Shown in pieces: positions 21,167 through 32,321 of a stretch of DNA of 64,000 bases. A program made the translations under genes and the position numbers. Location of the stretch: positions 29,833,559-29,897,558 of the forward strand of contig JAKSZT010053883.1 of the NCBI GenBank assembly GCA_026826555.1. The letters are read 5' to 3'. Each line of letters opens with the position of its first letter. The stretch's first letter is position 1. The notes beneath the pieces are model-generated. The model did no database searches, was not told the DNA's origin, and saw only the letters and a program-made list of their open reading frames with translations. Source of the stretch: Tolypeutes matacus (lineage: Eukaryota; Chordata; Mammalia; Cingulata; Chlamyphoridae).

Positions 21167-23905
21167 ATGGCAACGCTTAGCGTCAAGCCAAGCCAGCGCT
21201 TCCGGCTGCCCGACTGGCACACGAACAGCTACCTGCTGTCCACCAATGCCGAGCGGCAGCGAGAGGCTTCGCACCAGATCCGCCAGGAGGCGCGTGCCCT
21301 CCGCAACGAGACCAACAACCAGGTTGGGGACCGGAGCCCAGGTGGGTGGGCCAAGGGAAAGTCCCCAAACAGCGACCCCCTTCTCATCTGGAGCTGTCTC
21401 CTCCAGACCATTTGGGATGAACATGACAACAGGACTCGACTGGCAGAGAGGATCGATACCGTGGACCGGTGGAAGGAGATGCTGGATAAGTGTCTGACGG
21501 ATTTAGATGCTGAGATCGATACCCTGACACAGGCAAGGGAGCTAGGGCTGGGTGTCAGGAGGCTGTTGCCAGGACTCCCCTTCCTCCCCACTTCTGGGTC
21601 GCGGAGTCCCTGGCTGGGTTAATTGATGGTGTGTCCAAAAGAATCACCCACTGGACCCTGTTAAAGTGGAGATGGGAGCTATTTCCAGTGGCTGGCTCCA
21701 CCAGCCTCCCTGGGCCCCCTCTTTTCTAGATGAAAGAGTCAGCAGAGCAAAACCTGCAGGCCAAGAACCTGCCTCTGGACGTGGCCATCGAGTGCCTGAC
21801 CCTGCGGGAGAGTCGGCGAGACATTGACGTGGTGAAGGACTCGGTGGAGGATGAGCTGCATAAAGAGGTGGAGGTCATTGATGCCACCAAGAGGGCCTTG
21901 CAGCAGAAGATTAGCGAGGCCTTTGAGCAGCTCTGGTAAGCGAGAGACTCTCGTTCACACGTACTCGAAGGCCGCGTGTCTTGGATGTGGAACATATGAG
22001 TTGTGGATAATGAGCAACTGGCTCTTTGGCTGCCTTTTGCCCCTGCTGTGCCCACGGCAGACTCGGCTACTTGACTGAGCGTAGTACCCTTTCCACGGCC
22101 TGGACGTGGCCTCGGAATATGCCTCACAGCCCTGCTTTTGGAAGCAGCATGAGTAAGCTTGGTGCCACCACCCCTGAGCACCGTGTCATGCTTGTGTGTG
22201 AGCGCCATTGGTGTGCCCCCGTGGCTACGTGTATGCACTCGCGGTCGTCAGGGTGTCTGGAGCAGGTCAACACACTGCTGGTCTTCGTCCCAGCTTCCGC
22301 AGCAGCTCCATGATCTTCTGTTGGGAAGTCACATCCCCGTCTCCCGTTTCCTCGGTGTCCCTTCAGTACAATGGGAGCTGGGTCCTGGAGCCTTGGGGGA
22401 TGGTTCCTGATCCTGTCTGTCCCTTCCCCAGCCTCCTGCAGGAAGCCCGACAGCAGCTCAACTCCGACCACCGTGGCAAAATGGAGACCCTGGAGATCGA
22501 CAGAGGCTGCCTCTCTCTCAACATCAACTCCCCAAACATCTCTCTGAAGGTCAATCCCACACGTGTGCCCAATGGGTAAGAAGTGTGTGTCAGTCCCAGT
22601 CCGTCTCCTCCTTCCCTGCCACCACTGACTCAGGCCCTCCTCTCACGACCCCGTTATTCCCTGCCGCCTGCAGCTCCTGCACTCTCCAGCAGTGGGATGA
22701 CTTCAGCCAGTTCAACAAGAACCGGGCAGAGGCTGAGATGAAAACAGCCACGGAGCTGAGGGAGGCCATCGCCCTAACTATTGCCGAGGTGACTGGCCAC
22801 TCCTGCCCCCCACTCCTCCCATGACTAATGCCGGATGGCCCATGCATGCTCTCGAGCCCTTATCCTCTGTTCCCTGTTGGCCATGTGCCCCCCATTTGAG
22901 CAGTATCCTCAGATGGCCATGAGCTTAAACCCTTCCCTTGCCCTGCCCACTTCTGTCCTCCAGACTAATAATGAACTCGAAGCCCAGAGGGTTGCAACAG
23001 AATTTGCCTTCCGAAAGCGGCTGCGGGAGATGGAGAAGTTGTACAGTGAGCTCAAGTGGCAAGAGAAGAATGTGAGCCTCCTCTATTTAGTCTCCCGGGT
23101 CCTGGGGTTCCGGTGCTGGCAGGAGGAGTCCAAAGCCCTGCCAGGAAGCCCTAGACTGGGTGCGCCATGGTGGGGTCACTCTGTCCCCTGCAGACCCTGG
23201 AGGAGATCGCCGAGCTGCAGGAAGACATCCGGCGCCTGGAGGAGGATCTGCGCAGAAAGTACCTGAACCTGAAGTTATCACACACCCGGCTAGAGTCCAG
23301 AACCTACCGGCCCAATGTGGAACTCTGCCGGGACCAGGTGAGAGGGTATCCCTGCGGGGCCCGCTGCAGTAGGGCAGCACCCAGACCCGTGGGCTAAAGG
23401 GTGGCATGGCTGACCTCAAACTCCCAACCTTCCCCTCTGCCTCCAGGCACAGTACGGCCTCACTGACGAGGTTCACCAGTTAGAGGCAACCATCGCTGCC
23501 CTGAAGCAGAAGCTGGCTCAAGCACAGTAGGTCTGGGAGTGGGCAGGAAGGTGGGGAGGAGACATCTCCCACCCACGGGGCCTCTGCTGCCTGCTGGTCT
23601 AGGCTTTGTCTTCCCTCCTGAAGGCTGGTGAGTCCAGTCCAGACCTCCCAGCCTCACGCAGCGTGGTGGGCTGTTAATGCTTCCTCCCCAGGGACGCTCT
23701 GGATGCCCTGCACAAGCACCTGGCCCGGCTGCAAGCTGACATTGCCTGTAAGGCCAACTCCATGCTGTTGGACACCAAGTGTATGGACACCCGTCGGAAG
23801 CTCACCGTGCCCGCCGAGAAGTTCGTGCCTGAGGTGGACACCTTCACGCGCACCACAAACCGCACCCTCAGTCCACTCAAAAGCCGCCAGCTGGAGCTGG
23901 CCTAG
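21167..23905 (+). CDS. TEKT2: Tektin-2, axonemal microtubule protein (nine coding exons)
   Basis: Coding exons: 21167-21322, 21407-21532, 21730-21935, 22432-22575, 22674-22788, 22964-23071, 23194-23337, 23447-23526 and 23692-23905. They total 1293 nt, or 430 aa plus stop, the length I recall for human TEKT2, and all joins stay in frame. The protein is a coiled-coil filament subunit of doublet microtubules in cilia and sperm flagella. The tektin signature RPNVELCRD is at residues 324-332. The ATG has a good context (gcgccATGG) and begins the conserved 'MATLSVKPSQRF' start. All introns are GT-AG except the second, whose donor is GC (21533-21534) and whose acceptor is AG (21728-21729). The promoter carries an RFX X-box. 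No frameshift or premature stop is seen. Confidence 0.97.
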
Positions 23906-23969
23906 CCTTTGGCTGGGGAAGGAGGGGGAAGTTGGGTGGAAAATGGGAGTGGGGGGGGAGACTGAATCT

Positions 23970-23975
23970 AATAAA
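23970..23975 (+). terminator. TEKT2: TEKT2 poly(A) signal
   Basis: AATAAA lies 65 bases after the TAG stop and is followed by a GT-rich stretch. Confidence 0.85.
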
Positions 23976-24599
23976 TGTCGGGGTGCCCAGTCAGATCATT
24001 CTCTGCTACCGGTGCATGTAGCCAGCAGGCAGGAGAGGGTTCTTGGGCCGCCAGTGTATGGAAGAGCAAAGACAAGGGAACATCAGTCCCCAAACGCCAT
24101 GATTCAAATCCAGTTCCTTCCCCTCCCCTCAGGGACCCACTCTCTGGGCTAGGCCAGCACCGCTAGGCTCTGGCGGGGGGCTTCCACCCTGCTGTGCCCC
24201 AGCTGGCTGAAGCTGGACCCTTGTCTGCCCTTTTGATGCGTAGGGGAGGCCCAAAGGGGGCTGGAATGTCAGTGGCAGGGCTGGGGGCAAGGGGACCAGG
24301 GTTGCCTGGGAGCGCTGGGCACGTGGGAGTCAGGGGTGCACACAGGGAGGCTTTGGAAGGCGCGGCCTGCAGGGTACACAGAGGCCTGGAGGGCGGGGCC
24401 GCCGTGACCAGATAGTGTAGCCCAGGGTCCCCCTCCAGGAACCTTCAGTGACCGTCTCCCTCCTCCTCCCCGCCCCGCACACGCCTTGTGACGCCGTTTA
24501 CAGGCCGGAAGAATGGGGACTAAGAAGCCTGGCCGTAAAGAAGTCTCGGTACCAGGGCTGGCGAGGCGGCCTGCGGAATCCACTCTCCACCCACGTCGC

Positions 24600-25180
24600 G
24601 GGCACTGGGCGGCCTTGTGGGTGGGGTAGCTGCCCCGCGGCTCCAAACCACCAGGAGGCGCTGTGGGCGGGAGCGCAGCCCTGAGGCTTCAGGCCGCGGG
24701 GAGGCGCTGTGGCGCTGCGGGGGTGGGGGTGCGGCGGCGTGGGGCGCGCTCCGGGGGCACCGGAAGTGGCGTCTGGCCTGCGCGCGGACGGCGGCGACGA
24801 GGAGGATGGCGGCGGGCTTCGTTGGGGCTGGGGCGGCTCGCTCCCTGTCCCGCTTCCGTGGCTGCCTGGCTGGCGCGCTGCTCGGGGACTGTGTGGGCGC
24901 CATCTACGAGGCGGACGAAACCGTCAACTTGAACTCAGTCTTGCGTCACGTCCAGAGCCTGGAGCCGGACCCCGGCACGCCGGGGAGCGCGCGGACAGGT
25001 GGGCGGGGCCCTGGCGCACGTGGGACGCGCAGCGAACCTCGTTGGGGCCGCGCGGGCCGGGGGACCGGAGGGCGCCGGGCCAGACGCTACGAGCTGGGCC
25101 CTAGAGGGGCTCTCGGGGAGGGAGGCGGAAGCGAGGCCGGGACGGCCGGGACAGCCGAGAGGGGAGCAGGCACTGCCGCG
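24600..25180 (+). promoter_or_regulatory. ADPRS: CpG island promoter of ADPRS
   Basis: The CpG-dense sequence covers the last 200 bases before the ATG, exon 1 and the start of intron 1. It contains two CTCF-like motifs (24648-24663 and 24694-24709), an ETS site CCGGAAGT (24760-24767) and a YY1-like GGATGGCGGC across the start codon. There is no TATA box, as is usual for housekeeping promoters. Confidence 0.75.
24648..24709 (+). promoter_or_regulatory. Two tandem CTCF-like motifs
   Basis: CCACCAGGAGGCGCTG (24648-24663) and CCGCGGGGAGGCGCTG (24694-24709) both match the CTCF core by eye, in the same orientation and 46 bases apart. Confidence 0.55.
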
Positions 25181-28100
25181 TGTGAAGGAACCGGTGATCG
25201 GTGATGAGGCTGGTGAGGGCACCACGGGCCAGATCCTAATGACCTGCACACGTCCATTCCTCACATAACCCGCAGGCACCTCGGGTTAACGTGTCTAAAT
25301 ATGAACGTCATCTTTACGCGTCTCGTCCCGAACCTTCCACCCGAACATTCTCCTCCTCAGGGACTGGCAACACCATCCTTTTTGTTGTGCAAGCCAGAAA
25401 TCTGGGCGTCATCCTAAATCACGCCTAGTCCAGCACAAACCCCCATGCTGATATTACCTGAGTATCTTTTTCAGTTCTATCGAATCATTACAACTCCAGT
25501 CCATTCTCTACACAGCCGGGAGTGCTCTTTTCAAAACATAAAGCTGATCATGTCCTCCCCTGTATAAAAATGCATTGGGGGAGCAGAGGTGGCTCCAGCA
25601 GTTGAGCGCCTGCTTCCCACATAGGAGGTTCCGGCTTCCGTTCCGGTGCCTCCTAAAACAAAGCAAGCAAATAACAAGCAAACGAAAAAAACCAACTCAG
25701 GGGAGCCGCTGTGCCTCAGTACAAGGCCCACATACAAGGTCCTGGGTTCAATCCCCGGCCCTGGTATCTTAAAAAAAAAAAAAAAAAAAACTGCATTGGT
25801 TTCCCATTACCCTTAGGATAGAACCAAATTCCTTAAGGTGTCCCACCAAGCCCAGCCATCCTGGCACCCACCAGCATCTCCAACTTCATCCTGTACCACC
25901 AGTGGCTTTGCTTTTTGTTCTTCAGGTTCTCTCATGCCATATCTCCTCTAGTCCCAGGTGCTCTCCTGCTGCCTATACAGCCTGCTTCCTTCCCTTTTGT
26001 AGTCATCTCATCACACAGATCTCAGCTCAGGTAGCACATCTGAAGTAAAGTAGAGGATGTGACTTCTTGGAGAGTATGTAGAATAGTAAGGAAAAAAGAG
26101 CCATAGTCAGAACCCCAGAGAACACCGATATTTAAGAGCAAACAGAGAAGGAGATAGAAAAGGAACTAGGGGAGTTGATGTGGCTCAGTGGTTAAGCGCT
26201 GGCTTCCCACATACAAGGTCCCAGGTTCAATCCCTGGCCCCAGGACCTGAAAAAAAAAAAAAAAAGAAAAAAGAGAAAAAACAGGTTTGAGAGAGAGGAG
26301 GAAATTCAGGAGAGATGGGGCTTCAACAAAACCCAAGAATTTCAAGGTGACAACACAGATCACTGGTGTCATGCTGCAGAGAAGTGAAGTTAGGGGAAAG
26401 TCTGAATTTAGAAAAAGCATTTTTGGTAGCAGGTTGAAGTTTAGAAGCCAGATTTTGATGGGTTAAGAAGGAAATGGGAAATGAGTAAATAGAGAATATG
26501 GATTAGTACACAGGGAAGGAGAGAGATGAGCGGTAGTTGAGCTGAAATCAGATTAGAACGATGGTTTATATTTTGATTTTTGGAAAACGGCATGTTTTAG
26601 GTTGAGGGTTTTAGGACCTTTTGGATGAAAGTGAGAGAAAACCTAACTCAAAATGGCCTAAGCAAAAAATGTATTGGCTGACATAACCAAAAGGCCAGAG
26701 GTAGGTCTGCCTTTAAGCAGAACTGGATCCAGGGGCTCAAACCATGTCCTCAGACTCAGTTTCTCTCTGTTCCTCAGATCTGCTTTCTTCTGGATTGGCT
26801 TTAGTCATTCTCTGGCAGGCCTTTTCCATGGGGGTGGCATTCGGCAGCTCCCAACTTAACAGCTCCAGCAGAGGAAGAATTTCTCTTTTTGGTTGTCCCC
26901 ACAAAAGTCCCAAGTGGAATCTCATTGGCTTGGCTTAGGGCGTATGTCCATCCCTAAACAAGGAAGTGGATATGCTCTTCAGCTAGGCTGGAGGTAGGGT
27001 TAGCTCCATGCCCCAATCACATGGACTGAGAGTGAGAGAATGGCTTCCTGAGGAAAAGCATGGTGCAGTGGCCAATCAGAAAAGATGCTGCTCCACCTGA
27101 GGGAGAGGCTGAGGATGAAGAAGAGAGGAGACAAAGGAGGAACTGGGTCCTCAGGGAGATAGTCAGAAATGGGCTTCAACTTGGACCAGAAGGGAGACTC
27201 ACTCCCTCTGAGAGGAGGGAGACTGAGGTGGGCCGCTGTGGGTAAGGTACCTGCTAGGGGAAGGGGACGGGGCTCAAGCGGTTGAGCTCCTGCCTACCAC
27301 ATGGGACGTCCCAAGTTCAGTTCCCGGTGCCTCCTAAAGAAGATGAGCAAGACAGCAAGCCCCCATGATGGGCTGGCGCAGTGAGCTGACGCAACAACGA
27401 GACACAAGGAGGAAAACAATGAGAGATACAGCAAAGCAGAGAGCAGAGGTGGCTCTAGCTATTAGGCACCTCCCTCCTACATGGGAGATCCTGGGTTCGG
27501 TTCCAGTGCCTCCTAAAAAAAAGACGAGCACACAATGAACAGACACAGCGAGCGCAAAACAGCAAGAGAGGGAGAGAGAAAAAAATCTTTTTTTAAAAAG
27601 GTACCTGTGAGCCTTTTCCTAGTGAAATAGGAGGTGGGGGGCACCTAAGAGTGAGGAAAGGAAGGTGCAGGTAGAAGCTTGAGAGCCACAGAGAAGGTGG
27701 AAAAGCAGATAGGAATGGGAAGGGGTCTGCTAGGGAATCTGCTTCATTCTCTATAACGGTCTCTTTCGGATAAGACCAAGCTGTCCCTAGCAGGCCCATA
27801 ACCTGTTGGAGAAGTCAAAGAATAACCAGTGGAGTGTGCGAGAAGTGCCAGATCAGTGTTCACAGGCACTCAGAGGAAGAAGAGGGGGCAGGATGGGAGG
27901 AGGGGGCAGCTCCACTGGGAAGGGCTTGACTCCAGCTTAAGATTGGTTCTGAGAATGTGATAGGGGAGGAGTGGGATATACGGTGGTAGAGGAAGGAAGG
28001 GGCTAGACTGGGAAGGACTTCGAATACCAAGGTAGTGAACTTGGACCTCATCCTGAAGGCAACAGCTGGCCATTTTGAGCAGTAATGTGAGAAGAGGAAA

Positions 28101-30571
28101 GGGATGTTCTCTTAGGAAGAACTTGCTGGCTGCATGCGTTGGCTGGATTGAGTGTGGGGGATCTGCAGGAGAGTTGAGATAGTCCAAGTAGGTCATATTA
28201 AGACTGGAGCTGTGAGTGGTGGCAGCCAGGAGGTGAGGGAAAGGTTCCCTTCAGAAACCAGCAGGACATGGCAACTGACTTCCTATAAGAGGTTGTTGAA
28301 AATCAAAGCTCAGGAAACTGGATGGGAGTGAGAAGCTGACTCAAGGTCATTTTAGATGTGGTAATCGTAAAAGGAATATGCTGGAGGCCCAGGCCTTCAC
28401 CCCCAAAGCCCTGCAGCTCACTCTCCCCTTCCACCCTCTCCCCACAGAAGCATTGTACTACACAGATGACACGGCCATGGCCAGGGCCCTGGTGCAGTCC
28501 CTGCTGGCCAAGGAGGCCTTTGACGAGGTGGACATGGCTCACAGGTGAGGTGGGGATGGTCTTGGGGTAAGGCAAATCAGGTGGGCAGAGTCACTCAACC
28601 TTTTGGCCAGAGCAAGGATATCCATGTGTGTCTGCGACCCCACCCTCAACAGAATACTGTTTCTGGGGCTGGTGCAGCTTCCCAAACTGGAAGTGGTGGC
28701 AATTCACGGTCGTTAGGACCCTGAGCTTCTTTCCCCAACCAGGCCAGATTTCCTCTCCCAGTCCTGAGAGGCATCTTGTAAATCCCAGCTCTGTCTCCCT
28801 TCTCTCCCCTAGGTTTGCTCAGGAATTTAGGAACGACCCTGACAGGGGTTACGGTGCTGGAGTAGTCACTGTCTTCAAGAAGCTCCTGAGCCCCAAGTGT
28901 CGTGATGTCTATGAGCCTGCCCGGGCCCAGTTTAACGGGAAAGGTTCCTATGGCAATGGAGGTGCCATGCGGGTAGCCGGTATCCCCCTGGCCTTTAGCC
29001 GTGTCCAAGATGTGCAGAAGGTATTCAGGGCGGCTGGCGTTGGCGTGTCCCCCTCCCTCCTGCCCTCCTGCAGCCTGGGTTCTGTGATAGCGGGTCTTTG
29101 CCTTCTCTGTCTTGTTCCTAGTTTGCCCGGTTATCGGCCCAGCTGACACACGCCTCCTCCCTGGGTTACAACGGTGCCATCCTGCAGGCTCTGGCCGTGT
29201 ACCTCGCTCTGCAGGGTGATTTGTCCAGTGAGCACTTCCTCCAACTGCTCCTGGGTCACATGGAAGAATTGGAGAGTGATGCCCGGTCCCTCTCGGATGC
29301 CAGGGAGTGAGTATCCAGCATGGAGGTGGGGCTGCAAGTGTACTGGGGGCGGGGGATCTCTGGTATTAGTTGCAGATCCTACTTGGGTGGGAAGAAGCCC
29401 CTGTGCCTGGGCATGTGTTTCAAGGCTCTCAGGATCCCAGAGAACAAAACGACCTCACGCCTAGCCCTCTCCCCCTTCATCCCTTGTCAGAGCAGCCCAC
29501 CCCTCTGCCTGGGTTTCAGCCAGACCACATCCCCAACTCACCCTGCCACGCAACCCTTTCCCCCTGCTTGGCACCTCGGACCTCCCTGGTCCCACAGGTT
29601 GGGCATGGAGGAGCATCCATACTGCAGCCGACTGAAGAAGATTGGAGAGTTTCTTGAGCAGGAGTCGGTGACCAGAGAGGAAGTGGTGTCTGAGCTGGGT
29701 GGGTAAGCCCTGACTGGTTTATTCCCCACACCTATCAGCCCATCAGCCTTCAGGGCCTGTCTTGGATTGGGGGTGTGGGGGAGGAGAGGGGGCATGGAGT
29801 CACTCCTGCAGTAACATTCCTGCCCTGGGCTGTGAAGAGACAGGGCTGTCCTTGGCAGGGTTGTGAGCTCAGCACCATCTTGCTCTAGGGCTACAGCCCC
29901 TTCAGCCTTACAGAGAAACATACCCAGAAATGGCATTTGGCTACCAGTTTTATCACTCATGTTGGTAATTTTAGCTCATTTGCTGTGTGCTGGGTACTGT
30001 GCAGAATGCTTTAGGTCCCTGATCTCACTTAATCCTCATAACAGCCTTCTCTACACCGAGGTAGATCCAGTGTTGAGACAGAAATCAGTGATAAGTAACT
30101 TTCCCAGTCACACAACCAGTAAGTGGTAGAGCCAGGATTTGAACCCAGATCATTTGACTCCAGAGCCTGTGATCACAGCCCAGTTTGAAGCTGAGGGTGT
30201 TGACCTGACTTGTGACAAGTGATAAGAAACCGGAGGACATAGGGTGGAAGTCAAGTTCGCATAATCTGGCTTCCACAGGGAATGGCATTGCAGCCTTTGA
30301 ATCTGTGCCCACCGCCATCTATTGCTTCCTGCGCTGCATGGAGCCTGACCCTGAGATCCCCTCCAACTTCAATAGCCTCCAAAGGACTCTGGTCTACTCC
30401 ATCTCACTTGGTGGGGACACAGACACCATTGCCACCATGGCTGGGGCTATTGCTGGCGCCTACTATGGGATAGAAGAGGTGCCAGAGAGCTGGCAGCAAA
30501 GCTGTGAGGGCTACGAGGAGACAGATGTCCTGGCCCAGAGCCTGCACCGGGTCTTCCAGAAGAGTATGTAA
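24806..30571 (+). CDS. ADPRS: ADP-ribosylserine hydrolase ARH3 (six coding exons)
   Basis: Exons: 24806-24998, 28448-28544, 28813-29020, 29122-29306, 29598-29698 and 30279-30571. They total 1077 nt, or 358 aa plus stop (human 363). ARH3 removes ADP-ribose from serine, degrades poly(ADP-ribose), and acts in nucleus, cytosol and mitochondria. The residues that bind the two Mg2+ ions are present: E35, D71/D72 (in 'YYTDD'), D308 and D310 plus T311 (in 'GGDTDT'), equivalent to human E41, D77/D78, D314, D316 and T317. All splice sites are GT-AG; the exon 5 donor is gtgggt. The start codon has A at -3 and G at +4. The N-terminal alanine run is shorter than in human, and the protein ends KSM, one residue longer. 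The upstream frame is open to 24617, but only the chosen ATG gives the family-like N-terminus. It begins less than 1 kb after TEKT2. Confidence 0.97.
25370..26045 (+). mobile_element. L2 LINE fragment interrupted by a DAS dimer
   Basis: The sequence before 25570 ('ctgatcatgtcctcccctgt') and after 25800 ('ggtttcccattacccttaggatagaa', 'tctcctgctgcctatacagcc') forms a continuous L2 3' region. It lies in ADPRS intron 1. Confidence 0.75.
25579..25791 (+). mobile_element. Dimeric DAS SINE
   Basis: Two DAS heads are joined by an A/C-rich linker ending 'ccaactcaggggagc', with a terminal A-tail. One target-site duplication (TGCATTGG, 25571-25578 and 25792-25799) surrounds both, so the dimer inserted as a unit. 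Confidence 0.85.
26169..26281 (+). mobile_element. DAS SINE monomer
   Basis: The head 'ttgatgtggctcagtggtta' is followed by 'ggttcaatccctggcccc' and an A-tail. It lies in ADPRS intron 1. Confidence 0.85.
26580..27085. mobile_element. Ancient interspersed repeat (family uncertain)
   Basis: The wording 'aaacctaactcaaaatggcc', 'aactggatccaggggctcaa' and 'gtttctctctgttcctcaga' matches a common old mammalian repeat that I recognise but cannot name. The short frames on both strands here are part of it. Confidence 0.45.
27258..27600 (+). mobile_element. Two DAS SINE modules in tandem
   Basis: The first head is at 27262-27335 with the body 'tgagctgacgcaacaacgag'. The second head is at 27438-27515 with the body 'gacacagcgagcgcaaaaca' and an A-rich end. 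The linker differs from the 'caactcagg' dimers. Confidence 0.8.
27880..28245 (+). mobile_element. Ancient medium-reiteration repeat (family uncertain)
   Basis: The text 'ctggaaggacttcgaatacc', 'ggccattttgagcagtaatg' and 'agatagtccaagtaggtcat' belongs to a widespread old repeat type. Related copies lie at about 47220-47440 and 56340-56990 in this window. Confidence 0.45.
29940..30190 (-). mobile_element. MIR SINE (minus strand) in ADPRS intron 5
   Basis: On the plus strand it reads 'tgtgtgctgggtactgtgca', 'cacttaatcctcataacagc', 'gtaagtggtagagccaggat' and 'ttgaacccagatcatttgac', which is the reverse complement of MIR. Confidence 0.85.
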
Positions 30572-31115
30572 GGGACACAGCTGCTAGGGCACTGCCATGG
30601 CCAGTGGGACCAACTACAGCTCAGACTGGAAACTGAGTTTCTTCAGTCCTGGCTCCCCTTCCTCAGTCTACCTGTGTGGGGCTGCGTGCATCATTGGGAC
30701 TGGGGTCTCTGAGGGAGGTCGTTGGGGGAGTGAGTGACAGACTTGGTGCTTCCCAGTACTGGATTTCTGGCTTGCTGCAGAGCCTTGGGCACTCCTGACC
30801 CCCCAATCAGAAGATGGAGGGACCAGGGAGGGTTTTATCTTGGAAGAATGCTTGTGGCTGTTTCCTTTAGGACATGGAATTTGGGGAGGTGGAAATGATC
30901 TGCAGTAGCATTATTTCTCCTTGTTGAGTGTTAGCCAATTTGCAGAAAGCCTGTCTTTGACTAGGCAGGGGCCCCCATGGCAGTTTTATTTGCAGTAAGG
31001 AGACAGGCATTTGGATCTAGCTGATCTGGATGCACACTTGGCCCTTGGCTGTCGTGGGCTTATTAACAGCTTCCAGTGGAAGTCGCTGAGCAATAAACAG
31101 TTCTTGGTAAACCCT
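30572..31115 (+). other. ADPRS: ADPRS 3' UTR
   Basis: Sequence from the TAA stop to just past the AATAAA at 31092. It holds no other feature. Confidence 0.75.
31092..31097 (+). terminator. ADPRS: ADPRS poly(A) signal
   Basis: AATAAA lies 521 bases after the stop and is the first canonical plus-strand signal I see. Confidence 0.75.
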
Positions 31116-32300
31116 ACCACTGCTTCCTGTGTTTCTCCTGCCCTGAACGGATTCTTCTCCCTTAGGCACTTTGACTTTCTCAAGCTCTGCTTGTCCTTTC
31201 CCAGAAACTAGGACCCCAAACCCAAAGCCGTGAGCTGCTGTCTTGTGAAGGCCAGTTCCTCCAGGAGCTCTTCCTCCACCTGGCTGCATCACATGGCCAG
31301 GAAGGGCAGAGCAGGTGTGGTTTGGTGGTTTTTCCTGCTGGAGATCACTCAGTGGCCCAGGCAGCTGGGCCGAATGCTTTGCCCGAGGCAGTGGGCAGGA
31401 ACAAGCCAGATTTTCCTGCTCTCAGCACCTGTCTCCTTGGGTTGCTCCCCAGTAGCACCTAGGCCCTGCTGAGCCAGGAATTGGAAGCCAGGCTGCCAAC
31501 CTGTGGATGGGGAGGGCATGTCAGATCCCAGGACCCTGAGTAGAGTGGGTGCTGTAGCTTCACTCTGTAGCTTGGGTTCCAGTCAAAAGCCTTGCCCCAC
31601 AGGGAAGTTTTGCACAGCATCCATCCTGAGGAAAGGAGAATTGAAAGAGACTGGTCCCCTCCCCTCAACTACGGGGATAATCTTTGAGCATCCTTCCCAG
31701 CCTCAGCGGAAGAGAAGCGTGAGCAGCTCTGCAGCCAGCTGAGGTTTCAGGACTGTCAGGTCCGCCTCCGGCCAGGATGGGGTGCACCACGGGGCTTGGT
31801 TTCAGGTCTACTGTCCCTAGCTTCTGAGCCTGGTAGGCTGTGAAACAGGTGCTTTCTGCCGAGGACAGCTCCCCCAGCCCTATCTAACAATATTTCAATA
31901 TTGGCACTAGCCCTGCCTTCAGGAGCAAAGATTCATGATTTCATTCATAATTTGTATCAGATGTTGAAACTTGGCCTTGGGGCTTCTGAGCCAGCTGTCA
32001 TGCTCCACTACTCCTGAGAGCTTGCAGGAATGTTCCCGGGAAGCTTGATCCATCTCCCCCAGCTCCAGCTGCTGCCTGCCTTTGGTTTCTTAAAATGCCT
32101 CTTGGCATTTTAGTTGGTGCGATGCCTTGGCAACTTGGGAGCATCGAGCATTTCTGATGTGTTGGCAGAGCCCAGGGCTGGGGAGCTGGGGAGGAATGCA
32201 TGCTCCTAGAGGGCAGGCATACATCTGAGCCCCCCGGATGCCCTGTGGAATCCAGAGGCAGGAGATACCTCTGCATCAACACCACTTTCAGCCCAGTGCT
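31116..32300. other. Intergenic spacer between convergent ADPRS and COL8A2
   Basis: I see no coding frame or repeat that I can name. The two genes converge tail to tail across about 1.2 kb. Confidence 0.5.
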
Positions 32301-32315
32301 GTTTTATACAAAGGT

Positions 32316-32321
32316 TTTATT
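32316..32321 (-). terminator. COL8A2: Probable COL8A2 poly(A) signal
   Basis: TTTATT on the plus strand (AATAAA on the minus) lies about 2.3 kb past the COL8A2 stop. It is the most distal good candidate before the spacer. Confidence 0.55.

Noticed and set aside
20458..21222. 254-codon minus-strand frame upstream of TEKT2
   Set aside because: It is GC-driven, lies across the TEKT2 promoter and first coding exon, and has no recognisable similarity.
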